64,000 nt of DNA from Kwoniella bestiolae CBS 10118 (taxonomy: Eukaryota > Basidiomycota > Tremellomycetes > Tremellales > Cryptococcaceae): the NCBI RefSeq assembly GCF_000512585.2, contig NC_089247.1, positions 1,116,001-1,180,000 on the forward strand, written 5' to 3'. The position numbers were made by a program, and so were the translations under genes. Below the pieces are notes generated by a model, which made no database searches, was not told where the DNA came from, and worked only from the letters and a program-made list of their open reading frames with translations. Of this stretch, positions 1 to 11,605 are shown in pieces; position 1 is the stretch's first letter; each line of letters opens with the position of its first letter.

Positions 1-86
1 TGGTGGTAAATTGATCCGAGTGTGAGTTTACACTTACATTCATGACTGTTGATCAAACAATGTACTAATTATAAACCCCCCACCAG

Positions 87-269
87 ATTCCTCGACTCAA
101 AAGACCAAAACAACCTTGAATACAAACTCGACACCTTCTCCTCCGTCTACCGAACCCTTGCTGGTAAGGACGTTCACTTCGAGTGAGTATTTTGTATTTC
201 GTCCTATCGTCGTAAGTACTGTCGCTAACGGTATATCTATCTAGGTTCCCCGTGCAAGCTGCTGAGTAG
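87..269 (+). CDS. 3' end of an unidentified gene (last two exons)
   Basis: Two terminal coding exons can be read, 87-182 and 245-269, separated by a 62-bp GTGAGT...CTAG intron, ending in TAG at 267-269. The visible tail contains LEYKLDTFSSVYRTLAGKDV and finishes FEFPVQAAE. A good acceptor (CACCAG) precedes the first exon, so more of the gene lies to the left of the window. I do not recognise the family from about 40 residues. Strand and stop are well supported by splice sites in a consistent frame; function is unknown. Confidence 0.6.
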
Positions 270-567
270 ATACCCTCACGACCGTTGGCATTTGGAGGTC
301 ATGCATGTTATATAACGCTTGATGTGTTGTTGCAAGGGGAGACTTGGATCCTTTGAGGATGTGGTGGTAGATAACGGAGATCCTCCTTTGACTACTGATC
401 GTTGCGCTACTGACGTGTTTTACTTGTATTTGACGATTTCTCTACTGTTTGGAAAGTCAGATCGAGCGATATAAGAGAATTGAGGATCTCTTCTTATCGA
501 ACAATTTCGTATAAACAATCCCCTATTATTCCTCATTCCAAATACTTATAACACCAACCTATTCAAA

Positions 568-1807
568 ATGGCTGACAAAAAGAAAGATGATAAGAAGAAG
601 GGGTTCACCTTCGGACCCTTCGAGCAGGCATTGCTCGTACTCATCGTACTAGGTTTTGGTGCGTATCACCGATAATTGGATGTGTGCTAACAACCCGTAG
701 CCTCTCACCCCTCAATGCCCTACTCCCCGTTTAGCATCAACGTCGACGGGTCCATCAGTAGTCTCCCATTCCTCTCTCCACCATTTATGATGTTAGTCAT
801 AGTCGCCTATGTAGGGTATCACATCCTGACCCGACAGGAAGCAGCAAGGGACAGAGCCAAAGCACTATCCAAAGTGAAATCATCTTCGTCCTCATCCTCG
901 TCCTCCTCATCATCTAGGTCGGGTTTCAGTTCATCATCTCAAAAACCCCTAACTTCGTCAGACATTCGAGCGGGCGGTATGCCCTCCTCGTCCTCCTCTT
1001 CGAAGAGGGTGGGTAACCCCGCTCCGAAGCAGGTATCAGGATCTTCAAGCAGAGATGATCCGTCTAGTGTGGGGTTCCGGAAGAATTACTTCTTGACGAT
1101 GCAGGGGCCAGGTAGACCTGCGCTGGTACCCTTCCAGGATGGGCTGAGACCTAAGAAGGGTGATCCGGCTGGAACGCTCTGGTGGGATAACGTACCTGAT
1201 GGTGAGTGAATGGTTTGCTTACTTGAGATACAACCATGAGTAGGGGGAATGAATCGGTCACAAGTAGCTAATGGAATTAAACGATAGATGCTGCCGATCT
1301 CATGGCCCCTCCGCTTGATAAGGATAAGCTAAAAGCTACAATGAAGAACCCCTGGGCAACGGAGATGATCGAGAAGGATATCCAATTATTGAAAATTGCG
1401 AAAGCACAAAAAGAGGAAGAAGAGTAAGTCCAACGTCGCTAATACTGTATTGTACATTCCTTATCGTCTCATTTCCATAGACGTTACTCCAAAGTTGCCA
1501 ATCTCCTACAAACAATCCTCGGTTTCCTACTTTGCGCTGTGGATATGCGATTAGGAATTTGTACGTACTCTTTCCCCGTAACGCTATTTGATAACGCTAA
1601 AAACATTTATACTCACCTGCAGTGGCTATCGTTTTCTTCCTGTGGCGTCACTTTACCAAACTCCACGACGAATCCATGTCCGACGAGAAAGACGCGCTGG
1701 ACAAGGAGAAGAGAGAGATTACAGAGAAATTACGAGAAGCGAGAAAAGCAGGGATGTCTTCTCAGGAATATGCAGGTTTACAAATGGCTTTGGAGAGATT
1801 GGGATGA
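568..1807 (+). CDS. Uncharacterised three-segment membrane protein with serine-rich loop
   Basis: Five exons join in frame: 568-658, 701-1201, 1288-1423, 1481-1560 and 1623-1807. The start is the first ATG after an A-rich leader and gives a lysine/aspartate-rich head (MADKKKDDKKKG). Three hydrophobic stretches are visible: EQALLVLIVLGF near residue 20, PPFMMLVIVAYVGYHIL near 55, and a hairpin-like pair NLLQTILGFLLCAVD / LAIVFFLW near 245-275. Between the second and third lies a low-complexity serine run followed by a conserved-looking KNYFLTMQGPGRPALVPF stretch. The C-terminus is charged and probably helical. It is likely an ER or other internal membrane protein; I recognise no family. Convergent with the gene ending at 1856. 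Confidence 0.7.
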
Positions 1808-1855
1808 ACCTGGTAAGAACGAAGTAAAAATGAACATGCATATAATCATGCGACA

Positions 1856-4476
1856 CTATGAAGTGGTATGAAACGATGATACCATACCGTGCCTTATAAT
1901 GCTCTGCGATCGTCTCCTGCATTCCACGATGCTACTCTCGTTGCGGTCGTATACACAGGCATGGGTGGGAACATCTGACGCTGAGAGGTTATCCAGGCAA
2001 CCATTAGTGACTTGACATGCGTTCCTCAAGAGGTGAAGGATCAGACGTACAGGTGGTGGTGCAGGTGCAGGTCCAGGTCCAAAAGCAGTCGAGAAAGTAG
2101 GCAAGTCACTTCGAGGCATCGCAACAGGCATGGAAGGTTTCTCATCTAGCAATCCACTATTCGGTCTCTCATGGACTTCTTCAAGGTACAGGAAATCTGC
2201 CAAACCTTTACCGAAGGTCATTCGGCGGATTATCGCAAGTATCACCGTGATGGCTGTCAATCCCACTGCGAGGGATCCCATACATGTGAAGAAAGCCCAG
2301 GTGGAGAAGATGATTCGGAACATTGGGTTGGTGAATGAGACTGCCCATGCCCCCATGGTACTGAACGATTGTAAATTACATCAGTACTTTGTACTACCTT
2401 CCATGACAACACTTACAGCACAGAAAGGCAAAGGAAGATGTTGAATCGTTTTCTTTGTTCTTGACGAATCGATGTCCATCCCTACTCTGTCAGCGTAAAA
2501 TTGACTAAAGAGACTTACAAAATACAGCCAAGGGAGTAAAGCCTGAGGTGAAATTAGCCATGAATTACATGATTATGAAGGGTACTCACCACGATCAATA
2601 TACTGTAAAACGCTTTGAACACTTTACAGTCCCTCATAAAGTAGCTGGCTGGTCCTCTCGAGATCTGTACAAAGCGATCAGCTTGTAGTAACTTCTTCAA
2701 TTACTCACCTGATCCAAGAATAACGCGAAGAAAGTGACCAGTACGAACGCGTCGAGTTGTAAGAGGATACTCAACGCAAGGACCAACTTGTAAATCTTGT
2801 TGATCTTCGAAGATGCCCCGATCCTTTGGAAGGTCTAACTTCACAGCTCAGCGGACAAACAGATAAGGCGTTGAAGATCCACTCACCTGCCATCCGAAAT
2901 GATCTCTGATCTTCCAGCACAATACACCACTAGCTACCATGGTGATGACGGTCAGACCCAGGACCGTACTCTGAAATCCGATCCGTTTGTTCAGATACAT
3001 AGGCAAGACATTCAGACCATCACAGTACGTCGTAGTGGTAGATTCGAAGTTCTTCCAGAATTTGAAGGATAGTCGAAGACCGTTGGCGGTCCAGATACTC
3101 GAGATGAACAAGGACAAGAGCAACGCGAGTCTGCATGTAAGCGATACGCTCATGTGTTATAGACTCACAGATGAGGTATAGATTCATTAAGCAACTGAAG
3201 GACGCAAGATTAGCTTGAGATCGGTGATCTTTGACATTACGGCCTTCGCTTCACTCACTCCTACCACAGCTAGACCAAGAATCCAAATGAAGAACGCAGC
3301 CAGAACAGCCTCCTCACGAACGAGATTATCGAGACTATCCAGTCGTCGATCGTCAAAATTCAATCTTCAATCGACCTAATCACCTGAACCGATCACTCAC
3401 GAATTGATAGCCCAGCCATAATGAATGGCGCATTGCTGAGTGAGTTGTGAGGACTCAGCACCACCAGATTTTCTCATCTCTTGAAACGGAACTCACCTGA
3501 GTTAACTGAACATCCGGTCCATTCGAGCCAGACAGATGCGCAATATTGACTTCTACTACGTTTCCAGGACCTTGGACGGTCGATAATTGGATATCTCGCT
3601 TCCAGGCGTTGATGTAATCTTTTTTGGACACTTTCAACACTTTGGGTTTGTCCTCTTCCTCTTCCTCTTCGTCGCCGGAATCACTAGAATTGATAGAACT
3701 ATCATCGGACCCATCTGATCCATCTTCACTTTCTTCTTCTTCTTCTTCCTCAGCCTCGATGAGAGCTTTGCTTGAAGCCGTGGCAGTGGCAGTAGCGGTG
3801 GCCGAGGCTGCGCTGATGACGGAGGATGAACGGGTGGTCGAGCTTATCAGTGAGGTCGTGGTTGCACTGAATGTCTCCATAAGTCTACCTTGTTCATTCA
3901 GCATCACTTCAGTCCTTAAAGCTTCTCCAGAGATGACAGTCAAAGTAGGTACGACCAGCACTCTCGTAGTGATCGTACTCTCCTGAGTAGTCATGGTAGT
4001 CGTGGATGTATATGTAGTCTGTCTAAATGGCTGTGCGAATGTGGGCTTCACGTCCGTCTCATCCTCATGTCGATGCAACCCTTTTCCAACGGCCTTACAT
4101 CTCTTCCCATCATCGTTACACACGATCCCATCTTCTTTCTTCTTCGAGATCGTATCATTGCCCGTGACGACTAACGCTGGGGCGCTCTTCCAATCTCCGA
4201 ATTTACCATTATCGGGATTGTAGAAGACTATAGAAGATAGGTTGGCAGTTTGGATGATGTGTCGGAGGAAGTGGGATGCTTCGGCATTCGTCTCGGCGGA
4301 AAGGATTGAGAGGACGAAGAGGACGGCAGAAGTGGTGAGGTGGAAGAGAAGGAAGATGAGGAGATTTCGATGTCGCAGGCGGTCTCGCTATATTTGGTTA
4401 GCGGCAGCTGTACACTCTCAGTCTCAGAACTCACAACCAGCGACCAGGCTGAATATAGTCGACCAGCGAACTGCAT
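1856..4476 (-). CDS. Multi-pass membrane protein with large acidic/Thr-Ser-rich extramembrane domain
   Basis: About ten exons were joined on the minus strand, from ATG at 4476 (42-nt first exon, then 4387-3497, 3435-3401 and smaller ones) to TAG at 1856. A first hydrophobic helix (NLLIFLLFHLTTSAVLFVL) is followed by about 250 residues rich in Thr/Ser with two runs of glutamate. After it come seven more membrane segments, including AAFFIWILGLAV, LGLTVITMVASGVLCW, LSILLQLDAFVLVTFFAL and WAFFTCMGSLAVGLTAITV. This matches a family of basidiomycete multi-span membrane proteins without assigned function; a GPCR-like receptor role is possible but only a guess. The tail after the last helix is proline-rich and basic. 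The frame fits throughout, including the exon starting GWTSIRQEQRKRF, which sets the true acceptor. Confidence 0.75.
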
Positions 4477-4846
4477 AGTGAAGTAGACAAGTGAAAAGAA
4501 AAGTAAGGAAAGCCGACCAGCGGAAAATTGATGATGAACGGTACTTTGGTTGATGCCAAGAAGTTCGTAAAGGAGAAAAAGAAGAAAGAGATATTGATGA
4601 AGATAACCATTTAGTATGACCTGTATGTGAGTATTGGTTGCGACAGTCGGCTAGCTGGATGCTCTTACGCCGCATCGCTTTTCGTTGTATCTCGAACTGC
4701 GAGGGGTCACCTTGACGACCGTTGATGGTATGAGAGGGGACGGATTGAATGCGTGCTCGACTCCTTGGATACCACACGACACAGGGTCAGTGCCATCGCT
4801 TGAATGCGCTGAGGGCGGCGAGTAGATGGGGCTATGCATGAAGTCA
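4477..4846. other. Intergenic/leader region
   Basis: About 370 bp between the start of the minus-strand membrane protein (4476) and the stop of the next minus-strand gene (4847). It must hold the promoter and 5' leader of the former and the 3' UTR of the latter. No coding exon or repeat was supported. Confidence 0.5.
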
Positions 4847-6412
4847 TCACAATACATCCTTGAGACTGGTAGTAGCGGATCCTCGTTCTAGCGCTTTAGG
4901 CTGGTTGGGTCCTGGTTTCCATCCAATCTATTTATGGTAACCTATCAGCTTGGCCAATTGCAGCAGTGGTCGGAGACACTTACAAGGAAGATTATCTGGA
5001 ATGTAGCTGGGACAGAACCATCTTCGTTTCCATAGAGCTCTATATATCGGTTGTTAGCCTCTGGCAACAGCAGAATGACCTACGAACTTTAGCTTACCCT
5101 TGTAGATTGCATCAGCAGCTAGCAGCACATCCCTTGATACATGCGCACGTCTGCCGAGAATAGCATTGCTTTCACCCATATCTCTCAGATCCGACACAAG
5201 TTCCCAGATGGAAGGGTAATTGATGGTCATATCTTCGACGTCGATAGTAGTGAGGGTGAAGCCAGCTCGGTTAAGCAGAGAAGGTGCATCGGTGGGATCT
5301 ACATGTCTGTCAGCATACGGTGATGTAGGTAGACGACTCATCTCACTCACTGATCATAGGCGACACACGATTGGCGATACCTCCTCTACGCTCCTGCTCT
5401 GCTAGCTGCAATGACGTTCTGAATGGTGACTCAGCTAGAAAACTTCCAAATGGACAATGAAAGCAACCCACCGCAGCTCGAACAGTGTGTCTCCTCCCAA
5501 CACGGCTCCAACAAACACTCCATCGGGTTTGAGTAGATGCCGTATTTGGGTAAGCGCACCTATGTTTAGACCTCAGTATTCGGTACATGGACGAGCATAA
5601 GTGATGATGGTATCCACCGACGATATCCCCTACCCAATGGAGACCCCCTCCACTGACTACTGCTTCCACCTGTTCCCTCAACTTCTCTACTTCTGGGTGT
5701 TCTAGCAGTCTTGAGGCAGATGCTTGTATACGGGTGGGCGGAGCTATGGAACCATGAAGTGAGCAGGAAGAGTGACCAGCATGTATGGGAGGCAACTTAC
5801 ATGCAAAGTGGGAATCGTCATCTCGATGTAATGATTCCTCTACAAATCATCGATCAGCTGAGTCGCAAACAAATGAGCAATGATCAGTACATACTGCTTG
5901 ATTCCACGATCCACCACCTCCTTCTTTCCGTCTGAGTATCCTGCTGCTCGGACGATGATGGTACTTCGTCTGCTATCACTTCTTGCAATATCTGCGTTAG
6001 CTGGCCAGAATGAGCAGCAAGCTCAAGTATTGATGATGGTGGTATTCGCAGATCCTATCCGGGTTGTGAGCAACAATCCACTTACTGTGACAGTACCTCA
6101 ATGACTCACCTCGATTCGCTCTGCTAAACGTTCTGCGATTTCTTCTCGAAGATAATCCACAACCTTGACAGGATCTTCACCCTTCTCAGCAGACTCTGAC
6201 TGCGATGACTCTCCTTCCTCTCGTAGCCTTGCAATTGCTCGATCCTTCTGTCTATCTTTGGAGGGTTCATCGAATACCTCGTAGGGTGTGGTTGGTGGAG
6301 GTGTATGAGGGGAAAGAGTCGCGTACGATCGAGGTATGAAAGCAGGAGCAGTGCACTTGGTGATTGGTCTTGCTGCTGGTCTGGCAGCTCTCAATATAGA
6401 TGTACGTATCAT
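4847..6412 (-). CDS. NDUFAF5: NDUFAF5-like mitochondrial methyltransferase, complex I assembly factor
   Basis: NDUFAF5 is a mitochondrial SAM-methyltransferase-fold enzyme that hydroxylates an arginine of the NDUFS7 subunit during complex I assembly; that role is family knowledge. The start at 6412 gives an arginine/serine-rich presequence (MIRTSILRAARPAARPITKC), then VVDYLREEIAERLAERIE. Downstream family signatures are GGGLHWVGDIVG, SLQLAEQERRGGI, the LLNRAGFTLTTIDVEDMTIN block and DLRDMGESNAILGRR. The last two exons read ELYGNEDGSVPATFQIIFL and IGWKPGPNQPKALERGS, ending in TGA at 4847-4849. The gene has many 50-60 bp introns. Presence of the gene fits an organism with proton-pumping complex I. 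Confidence 0.9.
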
Positions 6413-6731
6413 GGTGTATAGTGCTATGAACGATTGTAATGATCAAGCAGATGGATGATGATGATGGTTTGTTCAATTTCAGAATCTGAATCGATCGTGA
6501 ACCTCCTCCACTTTGCAACTCAAACGTAATTTCATCCCACCATTGTGATTCTTACACCCACAGGATTGAGCTCATCATCGCTTCAGAACTCCAAATGCAA
6601 CTGTGATAGACGATTATGCACAACATCTGGGCAAATCATAGATCATACGCGACGTAGACAGAGACCAAACATGGTATACGCTAAATGCCAGATGCATCCA
6701 TCCAAAGTAAAAGTACAGAAGTGACCAACAT
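6413..6731. other. Intergenic region
   Basis: 319 bp between the start of the NDUFAF5-like gene and the stop of the eL19 gene, both on the minus strand. It presumably holds the NDUFAF5 promoter and the eL19 3' UTR. No further feature was recognised. Confidence 0.5.
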
Positions 6732-7708
6732 CTACTCCTTGACCTCTTCTTCTCGCTCGACTTCGGTGATACCTTGTCTCTTCTCGGCGAGTCGTTGAGC
6801 CTTTCTCTCCCGCATGGCCTTGTTCTTGACTCGTCGGGCTTCTTGTTGTTCGGCGAGGTGCTTGGTTCGGATGACTTCGGCCTTGGCTTTGTGGATGTGT
6901 TCCATCAAGACTCGCTTGTTCTTGAATCGGTTACCCTTGGCTTCAAGGTAGAGAGTGTGGTAGCTGATTGAACTGTCAGTCATGAACCTACAAACAACTG
7001 TTGATGATAGTTCGGGCTCACAGGTGCTTGTCGATCTTTCCACCTTCTCTGTACTTCTTCAAAAGTCTTCTCAACACTCTCATTCTTCTAAGCCATTGAA
7101 CCTTGGTGGGCATACGGGCCTCGGCGGTACCCTTTCTCTTACCGTAACCGGTGTGTCGACCAGCTCGCTTGGCGGCAGCGTGCTCCCTAGTTCGGGCTCG
7201 AGAGTGGATGACGGTGGGTTTGATGATGCTAAGTGAAGAAGAATATCAATACACGTAACCCACAATCATGGTAATCCAAACATCCACTCACATGTGACCA
7301 TCTTTGAGGAGCTTTCTGACACCAGATCGAGAGTTGGCTTGTCCAATCTCAGCGGCCTCTTGGGGATCGAGCCAGACTATTGGTGGGAGGGGAAAAGAAT
7401 GTTAGTCAATATTTCCCTTCTAATCAACGTGTACATCCTCCCAATTCTTAACTCGTCTTTCCCCATCCATTCCAACATCCTTATAATCTTCCATAACCCT
7501 CGAACACATCTAGCGTTGTTGATGAATCCTTCCACTTGATTGATATCATACACCATGACCTTCTGATATCCCCCTAAATCCTCGATCTTCACTATCTCCA
7601 CCAATATCGCTCCGATCGACTCCATTCAAAAACTGTATACTCACTCTTTCTCTTACCGACACCGGCGACGGAGGCGGCGAGTCGTTTTTGTTGCTTGAGA
7701 TTGACCAT
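6732..7708 (-). CDS. RPL19: 60S ribosomal protein eL19
   Basis: Component of the large ribosomal subunit. The protein starts MVNLKQQKRLAASVAGVGKR at 7708 and carries the highly conserved blocks WLDPQEAAEIGQANSRSGVR, HSRARTREHAAAKRAGRH, TGYGKRKGTAEARMPTKVQW and FKNKRVLMEHIHKAKAE, then a basic coiled tail ending EREEEVKE and TAG at 6732. Four exons are visible, and the length of a little under 200 residues is normal. The first intron (about 7377-7644, 268 bp) is four to five times longer than neighbouring introns. High and coordinated expression is expected for a ribosomal protein gene. Confidence 0.97.
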
Positions 7709-9040
7709 GGTGGTGTCTAGATGGAGATGATCTTGATGTCTAAGGAAGAGGGAAATATAGTATAATGAATGGATGGATAAGGATCAAGGTGGTGAGCAAG
7801 CCAGGAGTGGTATGGTGGTGTGTATGGTGAGGAGGCGATTGAGCGAGGCGTGGGAGCAAAGGATTCAGTATTCAAACGAAAAGGCGGAGTTGTCCACTAG
7901 GCTGGTTCATTCCATATTACCGCTCATTCCGCTTGTGGCGCGCCTCACGTCTGTTACAGTCAGAGTGGCTGTTCACAGCATATCGGCGTTAAGAAATTTG
8001 TGTGATCCGATGAAAGCGATTATGCCCTTTTCCATGGTCCAGAGTGCGAGAAGCTGGGTTGCTGATTTCTCACGTTTGTACCATATCTTATTGTACATCC
8101 GGGAATAGCAAAAACCATCACGACTTCGAGTGTAATTCGCGCCCAACAGAAACTGTCTTCATGCATGATCACATCCTCGGCATTGGTATGATCCATACCT
8201 GACTATAGCTTGTCATACACCAGGGATCCGGCTTTCCAGCTCCGCAACCTGGTAAGCATGGTCATATCAGCTTCTTCAATTGGAAGATGCGTTCCAAAGG
8301 GATAATAACCAGCATCGAGCAACGGATACTCGATTCATTCACTTGCTTACCTTTGCATCCAGCTGTTCGAACAACGATCAATACTGAAGCTTCCTTTGTA
8401 CTCATGCAGGGTCCAGCTTCCGCATATTGCATCACATCCAAAGTGACGAAAGGATACATTGTACTCAAGAGACCTTTCAGGGGGTCAATCAAAGTCAGAA
8501 ATGACCTCGGCTGTGATACACACCTCGCAAGAGGGTAAGCTGAATTACACCGATGATGAAGTGATCTCAATGGAAGGGTGCTCAATCCGATCCATACTGA
8601 AACAACAACAAGAGGCAATCTTTCTCACGATTTTCAAGCAATTGTAAAGTCTCATCCTATATGTACTGATTAATATCCACAATCACGACTTTGGATCGTC
8701 AATCCCCTTCCACACTCATCAATCACATTATCTTCCTCTTGTCTCTCATCCATCCATTTCACCGTGACGTTTCCTACTCATCATCGTCGACGCCGTCATC
8801 TCAAGATCATCCTCAACGAGCTGTCGCATCATTCGTCATCATATCTCGAAATCTTCTTCCAATCCGATCTATCCCGTAGCCGACCATTGTCATTCTTTTC
8901 ATTCTTCACCCAAACATCCGTAACGACCTCCGTTGCAACGTCCGACCTCTCTCAACCCACTTCAACAGCTATACGCACCTAATAAAGTGATCGCTACTCT
9001 TGATTGAAGTCCCGTACATCGCACCTGTAAATACGACACA
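7709..9040. other. Long intergenic region between eL19 and aspartic protease 1
   Basis: 1.33 kb between divergent genes, so it must contain both promoters. Open frames occur on both strands around 8260-8620, some bounded by splice-like sites, but none gave a coherent protein when joined. The part just upstream of 9041 is pyrimidine-rich, as is common in front of genes in this window. I see no supported gene or repeat. Confidence 0.5.
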
Positions 9041-10947
9041 ATGAACTTATTCCTCCAACACCATATCCTCCTTCTTCCCCTCCTGTCCCTCCTAGGTCTC
9101 TTCGCCACTTCGCCCGTCTACGCAGCTACCACCCTCAAATTATCCAAACACGTCACATCGTCCGCGTCAGGTCCGATACGCCAGATACAGCAACGTGCGT
9201 TAGAACGAAGACGTCTGGCAGAACGAGCCATCCATATACCCATGCATAGTCACCACAAGACCCAGGGCAAAAGGAGCGCCAAGCGTCGACAAGATATCGG
9301 AGATGAGATTGTCAGCGTTATCACAAGCCTCGCTGCTCCTCTCACGAGATCGACACCGGCGAGTGTAGCAGCTGTGAAAGATACGGATGATCCTGAAGAG
9401 GCGGCCAACGTCATTATTTCGCAAGTTACCAGGACCAGAACGAGGACGGTCTCCGCTACCGTACCGACTCCTACAGACACGGCGAAAGCAGAGGGCCCAG
9501 CAATGGGCGAAGTACCGGATCTGAATTTGGATAATACAGGTGGGTTGGCCTATACGATTGACGTAAACGTGGGAGGTGTGGCTATCCCTGTAATTGTAAG
9601 TTAATATTCCCACTCTTCCTTTGTCTGTGAGACTGCAACTAAGACTGGTACAGGTCGATACTGGTTCGTCGGCATTTTGGGTTCCCACATCCTCGTGCGA
9701 AACATGTAAACAAGCGGCTATGACAATCTCACCATTGATTGTTCCTGATGGATGTGAATCCCAAAATATCACGTATGGTATCGGTTCGGCTGAGGGATGC
9801 TACGCGCATGGAGCGGTATCTATCGGACCATACAAAGTACCTGACGTGGAACTAATGGGAGTGACGGCGATAGATCAAGCTTTGGCTTCGTCTGGATCTG
9901 TCTTGAGGTGAGCACGATCTCTTATGCAGAGATCGGTGCAGCCATTGGATTCATGATCTGACAAGAACGAATCATAGCGGAATTCTAGGTCTCGCTGGCG
10001 AGACAAACAGTGATGGAAATCCTACTCTGGTAAAAGCAATGTACGATTTAGGCCTGATAAAAGCGAAGACTGTGGGATTCTACCTATCCGAAGATGAGAG
10101 TATTGACAGTGAGCATTGTCCTTTGCTTTGGCTTTGGAGGTAAATTACCGGCTAAGCGCCTCGTGATGTCAATTCAGGTGAAATCACTTTTGGAGACGTA
10201 ACAACCAGGTGAGTCTTGTTGAAGGATCTCTTTGCCGTAGATTTTGCTGACAAGTCTGCCCATACCACTAGTGAACACGCAGATCCCAATCACAAAGTCA
10301 CACTACAGTCGGTCCCAAATGAGATGAACTTGTACGAAGTTACATTAGATTCTCTAATCGTCGGCAGTGAGGCTGTATCTGGGGCAAAGACAGTCATCAT
10401 AGACACGGGGTGAGTGATCAATCATCCTCGTGAAGATGGTTTGCATGAAACTGATATACGGTTTCTTATAGGAGTTCGTACATCTACATACCAGAAGAGG
10501 TGAGTCTGTGCTCCAGCTGCTATGATTGAGGACTCGTAATCGTTGTACTGATACCGCTTCATTTCACAGGACGCACTAGCGATCTATGCCCACCTCCCAT
10601 TACCCAAAACTTCTGCTCAAGGGTACCTTTTACCCTGTGCACCAGAAAACCCTCCTACTATCACGTTCACATTCGGTGGCAAGGCATTTGACCTGGAGTA
10701 CAAATACCTTATCGGCGCGGATGTGGGATCTCAGGATGGGTATTGCTGGGCAAAGATCGGCTCTTTGAAGGGCATGGACACGTGGGTCATTGGAGATGCT
10801 TTCTTGCATACAGTGAGTCCTATATCTCTGATCTCAGACGGAAAGTTCCATCATTTGGCTTGGAGCTGACTGTTCGATGATCCGCTACAGGTATATACTT
10901 CTTTCGACGTGGGAACAAAGGAAGTCACACTATACAAGTTGCTTTAG
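9041..10947 (+). CDS. Secreted pepsin-like (A1) aspartic protease 1
   Basis: Endopeptidase predicted to enter the secretory pathway. A signal peptide is clear (LLLPLLSLLGLFATSPVYA), followed by a pro-region starting TTLKLSKHV and containing Arg/Lys-rich processing-like sites. The first active-site motif VDTGSSAFWVP opens the second exon (9654); the second, IIDTGSSYIYIPEE, lies near 10390-10500 and is split by an intron inside DTG|S. Family landmarks YGIGSAEGC, SGILGLAG, FYLSEDES, EITFGD and the C-terminal WVIGDAFLHTVYTSFDVGT are all present. About eight exons end at TAG 10945-10947. It is the first of three paralogues within 9.3 kb. The substrate is unknown. Confidence 0.9.
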
Positions 10948-11605
10948 GCATAGGCTCTGTAGACATTCCCCGCCTCGAAGAATAGCAAACGTATGTACAA
11001 TATAATTTGGTGTCCTCGCTTCGGCTAATGACGTTCTTTGGGTGATGTGCACTGCTGGGTACAGTATTTTAACGATTAGTACGAATGAAAATGCATATAC
11101 CATATCTCTTCACCCAAGACAACAATGAGCCACAGCCAGAGAAGGACCACAGCATCACTGATTCATGTCACCTCGACCCTTTGTAACGAATCCTTTCATC
11201 TCACTCTTTTCATGCCTTTCTCCTCCCCCTATCTCTTCCATGCCCTCCCGTTGGATGTTAATTGATCTCCTTGGATGAAAGGGGTAGTTGTCCCGACTTG
11301 TCTTTGGGGCGATCTGAAAGGAGATTAATCACTAATTCATATCTGATCTACCCAAAGTATGGGCCATCTTCATCTTGTAGAGATTGCGATCGCCTTGCAG
11401 AGACTCTGACCTTACTGTAATTTCAAGAACGAAGTCCCAAGATATAAAGCAAACAGACGAATTACCTCTTACTGATCCACCCACAATCCCTCAAACTTCA
11501 TTTGTATCATCATTCTCTGAGATACCCCAAGGGCACTACTATCTTTTGCAGATCTTCCTTCTCTCTCTCTATCCGTTCCTCATTACCTATCTAGATATAA
11601 TCGCT
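10948..11605. other. Intergenic region between aspartic proteases 1 and 2
   Basis: 658 bp between tandem protease genes. It contains the 3' UTR of the first and the promoter and leader of the second, including a CT-rich run (CTTCTCTCTCTCTATCC near 11560). The open frame preceding 11606 begins at a non-ATG codon and lacks protein-like composition until the signal peptide, so the ATG at 11606 is preferred. Nothing else was recognised. Confidence 0.5.

Noticed and set aside
3624..3986. Plus-strand open frame rich in serine and valine
   Set aside because: It is the antisense of the acidic, Thr/Ser-rich exon of the membrane protein; codon-repeat sequence keeps the other strand open.
7377..7625. 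82-codon frame within the eL19 intron as an intronic gene
   Set aside because: Bounded by the intron's own splice sites, no likeness to a protein; treated as intron.
8262..8618. Possible gene on the minus strand
   Set aside because: Open, but joined exons gave no coherent protein and one trial splice created an immediate stop.
11384..11605. N-terminal extension of aspartic protease 2
   Set aside because: The frame above 11606 starts at a non-ATG codon and would bury the signal peptide.
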